Positions 8,871 through 17,820 of a stretch of DNA of 64,000 bases are shown one piece after another (the stretch's first letter is position 1; the number at the start of each line of letters is the position of its first letter). The translations under genes were made by a program, and so were the position numbers. The stretch lies in contig NZ_KV878783.1 of the NCBI RefSeq assembly GCF_001890765.1, forward strand, positions 3,810,771 through 3,874,770, in the 5' to 3' direction. This DNA comes from Spirulina major PCC 6313. Lineage in GTDB: Bacteria; Cyanobacteriota; Cyanobacteriia; Cyanobacteriales; Spirulinaceae. The notes below the pieces were generated by a model, which had not been told where the DNA came from, did not search any database, and saw nothing but the letters and a program-made list of their open reading frames with translations.

Positions 8871-10290
8871 AGCTCCGCTGCGGCAATGGCGCGATCGCTT
8901 TTTTATCTCCTACGTGGCGATTTTGGCGACCTTGTTGGGGATTTTTTCCACGGCGATCTATCACGTGGTGGCCCGCGATCGCAACCATCAACTCAACACC
9001 CACCTCACCCAACTGGCCGAAACCGCCGCCCACACCCTCGACATCGTCAAACATGAATACGCAGAACTCGCCCACGCCGATCAAGACGACGAAGACGATG
9101 ATGATGAAGACGACGAAGACGACGACGATGATTATGCCACCTACGCCGCCACCCTCCCACGCCATGCCGACGGCAGCCTTCGCCCCATCTCCCTCAACCG
9201 GTTAATGGGCAAATACGAAGCCGCCTCCATCCTTGACCTCCCCCAACTCAACCGTCCCCAAAATCTTCAGGGCGTGGAATGGTACGACGAACACCGCCGC
9301 CTCATGGTGCGCGAAGGGAGCCTGTTTCCAGCGCAGCCCTTCCCCCACCCGCGCCAAATTTCCGGGTCATTCACGCAAACGGGACAACTGCGCACAGTCA
9401 TTTTGCCCGTCTACCGCAATGGGGCCAAGCAGCCCGGTGCGCCCCTAGTGGGGTATATCCGGGCGAGTGAATCCACCGCCGCCTTGACTGCGGAACTGGA
9501 TCGCTTGCGGTGGGGCTTGGGGTTGGGGGCGGTGTTGATGACGGGGCTGGCGGCGGTGAGTGGGATTTGGTTGACGCGCCAAGCCCTGCGCCCTGTGGTG
9601 CAAAGCCTGACCCGGTTGCAGCAGTTCACTGCCGATGCGTCCCATGAGTTGCGCAATCCCTTAACGGCGATTCGGGCTTCGGTGGCGGTGATGCAGTCCC
9701 ACCGGGAACGGGTCGATCGCGCTGATTGGGGCAAGTTAGACGCGATCGCCACCGCATCGGCCCAGATGAGCCACTTGGTCGATGACTTGCTCCTGTTGGC
9801 ACGGATGGATCAACAGTGGACGGAAGCCCCCTCCTGGCGGCGGGTGGCGGTGGATGAAATTCTCGAAGATCTGGTGGAGTTTTGGAGCGATCGCGCCGCC
9901 CAAGCCCAGATCACCCTCACTGCCCACCTCCAGCCCAACATCCTGATGCAGGGCAACCCCGACCAACTCCATCGTCTCTTCAACAACCTGATCACCAACG
10001 CCCTCACCTACAGCCCCGCCGGCAGCCGCGTCACCGTCACCCTCACCCACGACTCCCTAAATGCGATCGCCATGATCCAAGACACTGGCATCGGCATCGC
10101 CCCCCAGCATCTCCCCTACATTTTCGATCGGTTTTGGCGGGCTGACCCCTCCCGCACTCCCCAGGATGGCGGCAGTGGTTTAGGACTAGCGATCGTTCAG
10201 GGCATCGTCCATCAACATCGCGGCAAAATCACCGTCCAAAGCACCCCCCAGCAGGGTAGTTGTTTTCGCGTCGAACTACCCCTGGGGTAG
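8836..10290 (+). CDS. Membrane sensor histidine kinase with an acidic extracytoplasmic run
   Basis: A 484-residue partner of the preceding OmpR-type regulator; the frames overlap by 35 bp. TM1 is at about residues 22-45 and TM2 at about 226-246, flanking a periplasmic sensor region. That region contains an 18-residue run of Asp/Glu with a single Gln at about residues 82-99, encoded by repeated GAY/GAR codons (about 9080-9130). Cytoplasmic domains are HisKA with phospho-His270 in SHELRNPLTAI, then HATPase_c with the N box (NNLITNALTY), G1 (DTGIGI) and G2 (GSGLGLAI). The acidic stretch suggests a cation ligand, but this is inference. A TTG at 8824 is an alternative start. Confidence 0.9.
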   Translation: MVWAIDLIRISEAPLRQWRDRFFISYVAILATLLGIFSTAIYHVVARDRNHQLNTHLTQLAETAAHTLDIVKHEYAELAHADQDDEDDDDEDDEDDDDDYATYAATLPRHADGSLRPISLNRLMGKYEAASILDLPQLNRPQNLQGVEWYDEHRRLMVREGSLFPAQPFPHPRQISGSFTQTGQLRTVILPVYRNGAKQPGAPLVGYIRASESTAALTAELDRLRWGLGLGAVLMTGLAAVSGIWLTRQALRPVVQSLTRLQQFTADASHELRNPLTAIRASVAVMQSHRERVDRADWGKLDAIATASAQMSHLVDDLLLLARMDQQWTEAPSWRRVAVDEILEDLVEFWSDRAAQAQITLTAHLQPNILMQGNPDQLHRLFNNLITNALTYSPAGSRVTVTLTHDSLNAIAMIQDTGIGIAPQHLPYIFDRFWRADPSRTPQDGGSGLGLAIVQGIVHQHRGKITVQSTPQQGSCFRVELPLG

Positions 10291-10291
10291 T

Positions 10292-11296
10292 CTATGCGAT
10301 CGCCAACACCACCTTGCCCGTCGTCGATCCCGTTTCAATTGCCCGGTGCGCCGCTGCCGCCGCCGCGAGGGGAAAATGCTGCGCCACATGAATGCTTAAT
10401 TGACCTTGATCAAACCATTGCCCACATTGCCGCAAAATCTCGCCGTGATACCGTTGGCCCGCCTCATCTCCGGACAACATCGGCGTTAACATCAATTCAA
10501 GACTGATCCGATGGTTGCGTTTGCGGGCTTCCTTGAAGCTGCCCTGATGGTGATCCGGCTCCAAAATGGTCACCAGATCACCATAGGTGCGCACCGCCGG
10601 AACCGTTTCAAAAAACGTCGCACCGCCCACCGTGTCAAAGGCCACATCGACCCCGGTTCCCTCAGTCCAAGCCAGCACCGCCGCTGTGACATCGGTTTGG
10701 GTATAGAGAATCGGCTCATCAGCCCCCAACTGCCGCACCAGCCGCGCCTTGTCCAGAGTGCTCACCGTCGTACAAACCCGCGCCCCCCGTAACTTCGCCA
10801 ACTGAATCGCCACATGGCCTACGCCCCCGGCTCCAGCGTGAATGAGCACCGTTTGATTGGCGGTGAGGCGGGCGCGATCGTAGAGGGCTTCCCAGGCGGT
10901 GATCAACACCAAGGGAGCCGCCGCCGCCTCTAAAAAACTCAACCGCTTCGGCTTCGGGGCCGCAAAATGTTCCGGAATCACCGCATATTCGGCATAGTTG
11001 CCCGTTCCGGATACCCCCAAACCGCCGCAGCAGTAATACACTGCATCCCCCGGCTTAAACTGGCTCACGGCACTGCCCACCGCCTCCACAACCCCCGCCC
11101 CATCGCAGCCTAAAATCGCGGGCATCTGTTCCGGGTAGAATGTGCCGCGCTGTCGCAGCTTGGTGTCAATGGGATTCACCCCCGCCCCGTGGAGTTTGAT
11201 CAGGAGGTGATGGGGTTGGGTGATTTCGGGCGTGGGAACCCGGTGGAGTTGCAACACGTCGGGTTGTCCAGGTTGGGAAAATGTAACCGCTTGCAT
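10292..11296 (-). CDS. Quinone oxidoreductase-like medium-chain dehydrogenase/reductase
   Basis: A 334-residue cytosolic oxidoreductase of the MDR superfamily (QOR/zeta-crystallin branch). The N-terminal GroES-like domain contains the GVNPIDTKLR and GCDGAGVVEAVG motifs. The Rossmann domain has the NADPH loop AGAGGVGHVAIQLAK. The zinc-binding residues of classical alcohol dehydrogenases are not evident, which favours a zinc-free quinone or enone reductase. The gene is convergent with the sensor kinase gene and one base separates the two stop codons. The substrate is unknown. Confidence 0.88.
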   Translation of the reverse strand: MQAVTFSQPGQPDVLQLHRVPTPEITQPHHLLIKLHGAGVNPIDTKLRQRGTFYPEQMPAILGCDGAGVVEAVGSAVSQFKPGDAVYYCCGGLGVSGTGNYAEYAVIPEHFAAPKPKRLSFLEAAAAPLVLITAWEALYDRARLTANQTVLIHAGAGGVGHVAIQLAKLRGARVCTTVSTLDKARLVRQLGADEPILYTQTDVTAAVLAWTEGTGVDVAFDTVGGATFFETVPAVRTYGDLVTILEPDHHQGSFKEARKRNHRISLELMLTPMLSGDEAGQRYHGEILRQCGQWFDQGQLSIHVAQHFPLAAAAAAHRAIETGSTTGKVVLAIA

Positions 11297-11348
11297 GGTG
11301 TGTATTCTTGGGTGCGATAAGACGGGAGGGGGTGCGATCGCCCAAAAT

Positions 11349-13553
11349 TCACGATCGCAATGTCGCTTCAGCGTTGAGTATTTCTATGGCTGGAGTGATT
11401 GTAAAGTAAAACGTCGCCCCTTCTCCCACCACCCCCTTAGCCCAAATTTTACCGCCGTGGCGTTCGAGGATGCGTTGCACAATGGTTAAGCCAATCCCCG
11501 TACCCTCAAATTCACTTTGGGAATGCAGCCGCGCAAAGGTATGAAACAGCTTATCCGCATAGGACATATCAAAGCCAGCACCATCATCTTGGACAAAAAA
11601 GATGGGAACCTGCGCTGAGATTTGACGTTGGCTATAGATATCCGGGTCACGGCATTGGCCAAATTGAATTTGAGACTGCGATCGCTTACTGGTATATTTC
11701 CACGCATTATTAAATAAATTTTCTAAAGCAATCCGTAAAAGCGATTCATTCCCCTGCACGGTTAAATTCGGTTCCAGAATAAACGTCACCTGCCGATCTG
11801 GTGCATTCATTGTTAGCTCTGCGGAAATTTGTTGCGCCAGGGTGCTTAAATCCACCGTGGCTAGGGTTAATTCCATCCGAGTTGAACGGGAAAGTTGCAA
11901 AAGATCATGAATTAGTTGCCGCATTCGACCACAAGAATTCTGAATTTGAACGAGATAGTCTTGGCCTTCCTCATTTAAAACATCACCATATTCTTCCCGC
12001 AACATTTGATTAAAAAATTCAATGTGAGAAATAGGCGTTCGTAAATCATGGGACACAGTGCGAGAAAAAGATTCAAGTTCGTCATTAACATTTTCGAGTT
12101 CAATGGTGCGCTGCTGGAGAGAAACATTTAACGCCTTGATCTGTGCTTCTGCCTTTTTTTGCTTGGTGACATCGCGCCCCACACAAACAAAGTCTTGGGT
12201 ATCATCTTCCGTTTCAATCACACCGCAGGAAAAAGAGACATACAGCACCTGTCCATTCCGTTGCCGACAGATCACCTCTGCTTGAAACTTTAACTGTCCT
12301 TGGGCTAAATTACCGAGAAAGTTTTGATCATCGACGAGCTTACTAATGGGTTGATTAATTAACTCATAGTCCTCATAGCCAAAGAGTTTTTGTGTGGCGG
12401 CATTAATCGTTTTGATCACTCCTGATTTTGTGGTGACGACTAAGGCATCAGCCATGGAGTTGATGATTTGAGTGATGTAGTTTTTGGCGGTTGCTAATTT
12501 TTTGAGGAGGAGTTGAGCTTCATTCGCACTTTGAATCAGGCGTTGTTGAAAGAGCATCCGCTCCGTAGCGTTATTTAATAAAATAATTAGCTTGGCAGGA
12601 TAGCCGATGGTGCGCTTGTGGGGATAGACACTGATATAAAGGTCAAAATAAAGGGGAAACTCGGTCTCTGAAAAACGAGCAATGCCTGAAATTTCATACC
12701 CTTCATGGCGATAGTTCAAGATCTCCGCGAGGATGAGTTCTAAGCCTGCAACTTCTGGAAAACTATCCCGAATATCAATACCTTCTTGAATGGTGGTGTC
12801 GTCTTCGGCATAGCGCTGTACACCGTTGGAATATTCCTGGATGGTGAAGGTGTGGTCTAGGATCACGTAGTCTTGATGGGTGATCGGGGGTTGCAGGAGG
12901 GGGTTTTGGAGATGGCTTTGGGTATCAATGAGCACATCACTGAGCATTTGTTGCATCATGTTGGCTCGATCAATAATTTGATTGAGATAAGCGGTGGTGC
13001 TTGGTTCGAGGGGAACGTGACGGGGTTCAGCGAGGAGAGTATTAAGCTGTTTGCGAATCTGGATTAAGGTTTGGCGGAGGTGATGACTGGCTAGATAGGG
13101 AAATTGACTGAGGGCGGTGCTTTTGAGGTTAACGTTGGAGTTTGAGGGGCCGGGGCGATTTCCCAGTTTGGCGAGGGGATTGGCGGTTGTGGTGAGGGGG
13201 CGGCGTTGGAGATTGTGTTCGATGACTTTGAGGCGCAGCTTTTGTTCTGTGGGGGGGGCAGTGCGGAGGAGATAGTCGTTGACACCGCAGTTGAGGAGAG
13301 TTTGGAGGTGTTGGGCGTTGATGTGATCGAGGACGGCGATCAGGGTGGTGTAGGGGTGGGTTTGACGAATTTTGCGGCAGAGGTTGGCGGCTTGATCGCT
13401 CAACTCGTCTGCCTGGAGGAGAATGAGGGGATAAAATGGAGGGGCTGGCGGCGGACAACCGTGGGATTGAACGGTGATGTGATGCCGATTGGATCGCATT
13501 AATTCGATGAGCGATCGCATGGCAGCATCGTCTCCAATCACTAACACCTGCAT
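11349..13553 (-). CDS. PAS-domain histidine kinase with a degenerate N-terminal receiver
   Basis: A 734-residue soluble kinase. Residues 1-110 have a receiver fold, but the phospho-acceptor region reads ILLQADELSD with Gln at the expected Asp, and the Lys position reads LLRT, so it is probably a pseudo-receiver. A roughly 150-residue input module follows, shared with the cyclases at 54863-56602 and 52795-54855, then a PAS domain ending VCVGRDVT. HisKA has His502 in SHDLRTPIS and HATPase_c has NLFNNAWKY and GTGIGLTI. There is no attached output domain, so a separate regulator is needed. The ATG at 13553 was chosen over an upstream TTG because GAGGA lies about 7 nt before it. Confidence 0.88.
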   Translation of the reverse strand: MQVLVIGDDAAMRSLIELMRSNRHHITVQSHGCPPPAPPFYPLILLQADELSDQAANLCRKIRQTHPYTTLIAVLDHINAQHLQTLLNCGVNDYLLRTAPPTEQKLRLKVIEHNLQRRPLTTTANPLAKLGNRPGPSNSNVNLKSTALSQFPYLASHHLRQTLIQIRKQLNTLLAEPRHVPLEPSTTAYLNQIIDRANMMQQMLSDVLIDTQSHLQNPLLQPPITHQDYVILDHTFTIQEYSNGVQRYAEDDTTIQEGIDIRDSFPEVAGLELILAEILNYRHEGYEISGIARFSETEFPLYFDLYISVYPHKRTIGYPAKLIILLNNATERMLFQQRLIQSANEAQLLLKKLATAKNYITQIINSMADALVVTTKSGVIKTINAATQKLFGYEDYELINQPISKLVDDQNFLGNLAQGQLKFQAEVICRQRNGQVLYVSFSCGVIETEDDTQDFVCVGRDVTKQKKAEAQIKALNVSLQQRTIELENVNDELESFSRTVSHDLRTPISHIEFFNQMLREEYGDVLNEEGQDYLVQIQNSCGRMRQLIHDLLQLSRSTRMELTLATVDLSTLAQQISAELTMNAPDRQVTFILEPNLTVQGNESLLRIALENLFNNAWKYTSKRSQSQIQFGQCRDPDIYSQRQISAQVPIFFVQDDGAGFDMSYADKLFHTFARLHSQSEFEGTGIGLTIVQRILERHGGKIWAKGVVGEGATFYFTITPAIEILNAEATLRS

Positions 13554-13732
13554 AGCTTTTTCCTCGTGTGACAACCCAATTTGTAAATATGCAGTAACCC
13601 TGATGCGATGCGCCTACCTTCTATCATAGAAAGCATCGAGTCTGAACGAATACTACAGAGTGACGTAAATCCCTGTGACGTTGCAAAACTCAATAAAAAT
13701 CCTATGCGTTCCGGAATCAATCGCACCCCCTT

Positions 13733-15214
13733 ATGATCGTGCTGACGGATGATTTGTTGTTGAACTACACCCGCTGTACTCGTCGGGCTTACCTGACGGT
13801 TTATGGCGATCGCAGTCAGCGCACCGCCGATAAAGAATTTGTCCTCAAACTGCGCCGCGAACATCAGCGCCTCGTACAAGACCACCTCACTGGACAAACC
13901 GTGGTCACACCGGACTACGCACCGGGGGATTGGCAAGCGGGTGCGGAGCAGACGGAACTCCTTATGGCCCAAGGGGTTGAACAGATTCACCGAGGTATTT
14001 TGTATTGGGATGCTCCCCTGAGCACCTTAGATAGCTTAACAACGACACCGCAAGCGATTACAGCAGTGGGACGGCCGACTCTCTTGGTGAAGCAGACAGG
14101 CTCTTCTCGCTTTGGGGACTGGTGCTATCGCCCGGTCAATATCAAGTTAGGGAAACGTCCTAAGTCTGAATACAAAATTGTCGCTGCCTTTCAGGCCATT
14201 TTGCTGGCCCATGTGCAAATCATGCCCCCTACTCTGGCGCAATTAATCTTGCGTGATGGTGGAACCTATTGGGTGGATTTGGCCCAGTGGGAAGGGAAAG
14301 TGTGGGAGGTGATCTTGGATTGCCTGACCATGCTGGGGGCGGAGGAGATTCCGGAGGTGTTTATTTCGCGGCAGCGGTGCAGTTTGTGCCCGTGGTATGA
14401 CCATTGCCATCAGGAGGCGGCAGCGTCTCAACATCTTTCGTTAGTGCCTGGGGTCACCCCCTCGCGCTACAGTGCATTGCAGGCCGTGGGCATTACAGAG
14501 TTGGCGCAATTGGCCCAACTTGATCCCCAATGTTTGCAGCCTGAGGTGGATCGGCCGATCGCCGCTCAAATGCAACAGCAGGCGTTAGCGTTGGTGGACG
14601 ATCGCGCCCTACCTACCCCAGAAGCGATGGTGCGATCGCAAACCTTCCCCCCCCTCGCCCCGATTGAACTCTATTTCGACCTCGAAGCCGAACCCGATCG
14701 CAACGTGGATTTTCTCTTCGGCGTGCTCTGTGTCAACCATGTTAAACAAACCGAAACATTTCACGGCTTTTTTGCGGAAAAACCCGAAAATGAACCCCTA
14801 ATTTGGCAGCAATTTCTCGCCCTCCTCCATCGGTATCCCACTGCCCCCATCGTGCATTTTTCTGCCTACGAAGTAGAAACGATTAAACGGTTAACAAAAC
14901 GTTATCGGATGTCACAGCATCCCCTCAAAACCCTTTTACCCCGTTTCATTGACGTGCATGATTGGCTGCTGAAATTAGCCGTGCTCCCCGTCGAAAGTTA
15001 TTCCCTCAAATCCGTTGCCAAGTGGCTTGGATTCACCTGGCGGGATGAAGGACTCAGCGGGGATCAAACGGTTTGCCTATATGAAAAATGGCTAGAAGCA
15101 GGGGATCAAGACGCTTTAGCAACCATTATTCGCTATAACGAAGACGATTGCCGCGCCACCCATAAATTACGACTGTGGCTGACAGAATGGCAGCGATCGC
15201 TACACAATCTTTGA
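13733..15214 (+). CDS. TM0106-type RecB-like nuclease with C-terminal RNase H-like domain
   Basis: A 493-residue protein. The N-terminal half resembles RecB/Cas4-type nucleases: an early Cys15 (YTRC) and a later cluster CSLCPWYDHC give the four-cysteine arrangement that holds an iron-sulfur cluster in such enzymes, and PVNIKLGK fits the nuclease core. The C-terminal half looks like an RNase H-fold exonuclease domain of the YprB type (LYFDLEAEPD, then NEDDCRATHKL near the end). Together these match the TM0106-family putative nuclease. The biological role is uncertain; DNA or RNA processing is inferred from the domains. No cas genes or CRISPR array accompany it. IS66 begins 64 bp downstream. 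Confidence 0.85.
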   Translation: MIVLTDDLLLNYTRCTRRAYLTVYGDRSQRTADKEFVLKLRREHQRLVQDHLTGQTVVTPDYAPGDWQAGAEQTELLMAQGVEQIHRGILYWDAPLSTLDSLTTTPQAITAVGRPTLLVKQTGSSRFGDWCYRPVNIKLGKRPKSEYKIVAAFQAILLAHVQIMPPTLAQLILRDGGTYWVDLAQWEGKVWEVILDCLTMLGAEEIPEVFISRQRCSLCPWYDHCHQEAAASQHLSLVPGVTPSRYSALQAVGITELAQLAQLDPQCLQPEVDRPIAAQMQQQALALVDDRALPTPEAMVRSQTFPPLAPIELYFDLEAEPDRNVDFLFGVLCVNHVKQTETFHGFFAEKPENEPLIWQQFLALLHRYPTAPIVHFSAYEVETIKRLTKRYRMSQHPLKTLLPRFIDVHDWLLKLAVLPVESYSLKSVAKWLGFTWRDEGLSGDQTVCLYEKWLEAGDQDALATIIRYNEDDCRATHKLRLWLTEWQRSLHNL

Positions 15215-15302
15215 AGGAATTAAGCCCCTCAAGGGTTGATTTTGCGCCTCAGGTTGTCCGCTTTGATTAAAGTTATGCGTAAGGATTCAGGTGGGGGGGG
15301 GG

Positions 15303-15330
15303 TTGACAAATCAGAAAAAACAGCTAGGTT
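15303..15330 (+). promoter_or_regulatory. Candidate promoter of the IS66 transposase
   Basis: TTGACA at 15303-15308 matches the -35 consensus fully. After 16 bp comes TAGGTT (15325-15330), a weak -10. Start of transcription would then fall at or next to the transposase ATG at 15337, implying a leaderless or nearly leaderless message. No Shine-Dalgarno sequence precedes the ATG, which agrees with this. Confidence 0.4.
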
Positions 15331-15336
15331 AGCACA

Positions 15337-16788
15337 ATGAAGCCCATCGAGATTCCCCCAGCCGTCGAACGAGAGCAACTGAGACAAGCATCATCAGAGG
15401 TGCTGGTGGAACTGGTGTTGCGGCAACAAGAGATTATTCAGCAACTAGTCTGGGAAATAGAGCGGCTCAAGAACAACGCCAACAGCGATAGCGAGAGTTC
15501 ATCGAAACCCCCATCAAGCGACATCCACAAACGCTCAGAACACCAACCCCCAGAAAAAGAGCCACCAAGCCAAGGAAAGCGTAAACCCGGTGGGCAACCC
15601 GGTCATCAGGGAAAAACTCGCAAAGGGTTTGGCAGAATAGACCGCTACGAAATGGTGCGAGCGCAAGTGTGTGGGTACTGTGGGAGCCAAGAGTTGAGCC
15701 TAGTCCCCCGAAAAACGCGCCGCCATGAAGTAGCCGAGTTAATCCAACCCGCCATAGAAGTAGTGGAGTATGAGCAGCAGTGCTGCTGTTGTAGCCGATG
15801 CGGACAGGAAACATGGGGAGAGTTACCGCCGCCAGTGCTGGGAGGTCAAAGCTTAGGAGCCGGACTGCAATCCCTGTTGGTGTGGTTGGGGAACTACGCT
15901 CACATGAGCTATGAAAAGCAGCAGGAATTCCTAGAGGAACTGGGGAATATCACCGTGGGAGTAGGGACATTACAAGCGACCAATGAAAGGGCATCCCAAA
16001 GCGTTAAGCCGACAGTAGAGGAACTGGGAAACTGGGTGAAACACCAAGACTACGCCCAAGTGGATGAAACACCATGGCTAGTCAAGGGAGTGAAAGAGTG
16101 GATGTGGGTAGTGTGCGGGGTGGGTTTTTGCCTCTTCCACGCCGCTGATACTCGTTCAAGGGCGGAATTAGAGACCCTATTAGGTCGAAGCTTTGATGGT
16201 GTACTCGTCTCTGATGACTTCAGTGTGTACAACGGTTATGAGGTGAAAGCCCAGCAGAAGTGCTTGGCTCATCTAAGGCGGCACTTCAAGAAAGTCTGCA
16301 AGCTCAGGCATGGAAAAAATCCAGAGTTGGCGAAGGCATTCCTGGATTTGATTGACACAGCCTTTGAGCAGCATCGTCAGTGGCGTGAAACCGAGGATGG
16401 GGCTGCCTATCATCAATGGGCGGCGGGCTTTATCTATGAGGTGAAGGCGGCTGTGGAGCATTGGCTCCCCCTGGCTGGGCATGAGGCGGGCTTGTTATTG
16501 CGCTCTCTACGCGATAAGGCAAATCAGTGGTGGTATTTCCTGTCCCATCCAGAAATTCCCCCGGATAATAATCGTGCGGAACGCTCGTTGCGGTTGGCTG
16601 TAACCAAGCGTAAGGTTTGTGGTGGCTCGCGTTCGATGGCAGGTTTTGCCCAGACGGCAAGGTTACTGAGTGTGATTCAGACTTGTCGGACTCAAGGGCG
16701 TTCGGTGTTGAGTTTCTTGAAACAAGCTTTGATGGCGACGGCTTCTCCTGAGCAAGTCTCCATGCCTTCCCTCATCCCTGCTACCTGA
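15337..16788 (+). CDS. IS66-family transposase
   Basis: A 483-residue DDE transposase that appears full-length. It has the N-terminal leucine-rich helix, the Ser/Pro-rich linker with GGQPGHQGKTR, and a zinc-binding region with CGYCG and CSRCG. The catalytic core shows Asp in QVDETPW, Asp in LVSDDFSVY and Glu in PDNNRAERSLR, the usual IS66 triad. The C-terminal helical tail (QTARLLSVIQTCRTQG) is present. The accessory proteins TnpA and TnpB of classical IS66 are absent, as in many single-gene relatives. The stop codon TGA (16786-16788) lies inside the right inverted repeat. Nothing suggests inactivation. Confidence 0.95.
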   Translation: MKPIEIPPAVEREQLRQASSEVLVELVLRQQEIIQQLVWEIERLKNNANSDSESSSKPPSSDIHKRSEHQPPEKEPPSQGKRKPGGQPGHQGKTRKGFGRIDRYEMVRAQVCGYCGSQELSLVPRKTRRHEVAELIQPAIEVVEYEQQCCCCSRCGQETWGELPPPVLGGQSLGAGLQSLLVWLGNYAHMSYEKQQEFLEELGNITVGVGTLQATNERASQSVKPTVEELGNWVKHQDYAQVDETPWLVKGVKEWMWVVCGVGFCLFHAADTRSRAELETLLGRSFDGVLVSDDFSVYNGYEVKAQQKCLAHLRRHFKKVCKLRHGKNPELAKAFLDLIDTAFEQHRQWRETEDGAAYHQWAAGFIYEVKAAVEHWLPLAGHEAGLLLRSLRDKANQWWYFLSHPEIPPDNNRAERSLRLAVTKRKVCGGSRSMAGFAQTARLLSVIQTCRTQGRSVLSFLKQALMATASPEQVSMPSLIPAT

Positions 16789-16871
16789 ATCCTTACGTCA
16801 AGACGGATTAATAGGTAGTGCATTAGATTATTGTGGGGAAGGAGAGGATATCCTGCCAACTCCAGCGATGG

Positions 16872-17291
16872 TCAGTCAATCCTGCTCGTTGTGCCGCCGT
16901 GCTCTTGTAGCGACTGTGCTGCCAGATCCAGTTGAAATAACTCACCACTAAACGCACCGTCACCTTTGTCTGCTGCCACAGTTTGCCAAACTTGTTCTGT
17001 CGTCGATGCCACCCTACCCGTCTGCTGCCTGATAATTCCATTGGTACGCTCCAACCGTTGCGTTTGGTCTTTGCCAATGTAGTGCTCAATTTCCAGCGGC
17101 AGTACCCGCTCATATCCTCCCCAGTTGTCACTATTCCATTGCTGGCAATGGGTCTTTCCCTCCGTGCTCACCACCAGTTCTTCAATCAGTTCATCGGTGT
17201 GTTTCCCCACTCGTGCTGTCAAGATTAACCCGCTCGAATCTGCCAAACTCATCGCAATCCAGCAATCGCCTACTTCAACTTCTTCGGGCAA
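16872..17291 (-). CDS. insB: IS1 transposase, catalytic part (InsB-type frame)
   Basis: This open frame encodes the larger part of the IS1 DDE domain: Asp in NSDNWGGYERV and Glu in RLERTNGIIRQQTGR. It has no credible start of its own (the first Met-equivalent codon is TTG at 17291) and is expected to be made only as a fusion with the upstream zinc-finger frame. The frames meet at an A9 run on the coding strand (complement of 17302-17310). Dropping one A from that run would join them exactly; a -1 shift would instead run into a stop. The InsAB fusion would carry the full DDE triad. Confidence 0.85.
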   Translation of the reverse strand: MPEEVEVGDCWIAMSLADSSGLILTARVGKHTDELIEELVVSTEGKTHCQQWNSDNWGGYERVLPLEIEHYIGKDQTQRLERTNGIIRQQTGRVASTTEQVWQTVAADKGDGAFSGELFQLDLAAQSLQEHGGTTSRID

Positions 17292-17652
17292 GCATTGTTT
17301 GTTTTTTTTTCACGAATGACCACATCTCATCAGCACTCACGTCCTCCGTTTCCACGCCCTGCACTTGGTCGTTATGAACCAGCAAAGCTTTAGCACTGGC
17401 GGCACGAATAATACTGACCACGGTGTTATAGGCTAATCCGCTGATGCGGCTGACTCCTCGCAAGCTAGTGCCTTCACTGTGGGCTTGAAGTACTTGCTCA
17501 ATCTGCTCCGGAGTAACATGGCGATAGTAGTAGAGGGTGTCAAAACTCTCGGCAAAGGTTTGCTGGCAGTGAGGGCAGAAGTAGCGTTGATGACCATTGG
17601 GCATTTTGCCGTGTTTGTGGGTTTTGGGATGACCGCAGAGCCGACATTCCAT
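17275..17652 (-). CDS. insA: IS1 InsA-type zinc-finger protein / N-terminal part of transposase
   Basis: 125 residues starting at an ATG at 17652. The N-terminal zinc ribbon is CRLCGH...CPHCQ, followed by a helix-turn-helix (TSLRGVSRISGLAYNTV) that binds the element ends. It also contains the first catalytic Asp of the family (SADEMW, Asp108) just before the A9 slippery run. InsA alone would act as a DNA-binding repressor; the fused InsAB protein would be the transposase. The overlap with the downstream frame is 17 bp. Confidence 0.9.
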   Translation of the reverse strand: MECRLCGHPKTHKHGKMPNGHQRYFCPHCQQTFAESFDTLYYYRHVTPEQIEQVLQAHSEGTSLRGVSRISGLAYNTVVSIIRAASAKALLVHNDQVQGVETEDVSADEMWSFVKKKQTMLARRS

Positions 17653-17820
17653 AGTTTTAGTGCAGTGGTAACGATTCCTCTACTTTACCAAACCCACATC
17701 ATTTTGACGCACTACCGATTAATAGTGAACATCGTCTAGTTTACAAAATCGCAGAAGATACCCTCATTATCGTGTCTTGTCGCCTCCATTATCAATAACC
17801 TCAAAATAGAACTGAAATGA

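Larger units (their letters stand above)
15279..16796 (+). mobile_element. IS66-family insertion sequence
   Basis: A 1518-bp element bounded by perfect terminal inverted repeats: GTAAGGATTCAGGT at 15279-15292 and its complement at 16783-16796. The adjacent bases also match (C before, G after). It encodes a single transposase. The 8-bp flanks (15271-15278 and 16797-16804) are not duplicates, so either the target duplication has been lost or the element has recombined. A G10 run (15293-15302) sits just inside the left end. Confidence 0.9.
16814..17716 (-). mobile_element. IS1-family insertion sequence with 8-bp target duplication
   Basis: A 903-bp element. Its imperfect terminal inverted repeats begin GGTAGTGC at 16814 and end GCACTACC... 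read on the opposite strand at 17716, with similarity continuing about 25 bp inward. An exact direct repeat GATTAATA flanks it at 16806-16813 and 17717-17724, the 8-bp target duplication typical of IS1. The left edge lies only 17 bp from the end of IS66. The intact duplication indicates simple transposition into this site. Confidence 0.92.

Noticed and set aside
13541-13990. 149-codon open frame opposite the RecB-like nuclease gene
   Set aside because: It is antisense to the strongly supported start of the nuclease and shows no domain.
13733-15214. RecB-like nuclease as Cas4 of a CRISPR system
   Set aside because: Its length and the C-terminal RNase H-like domain fit TM0106-type proteins, and there are no CRISPR components in the window.
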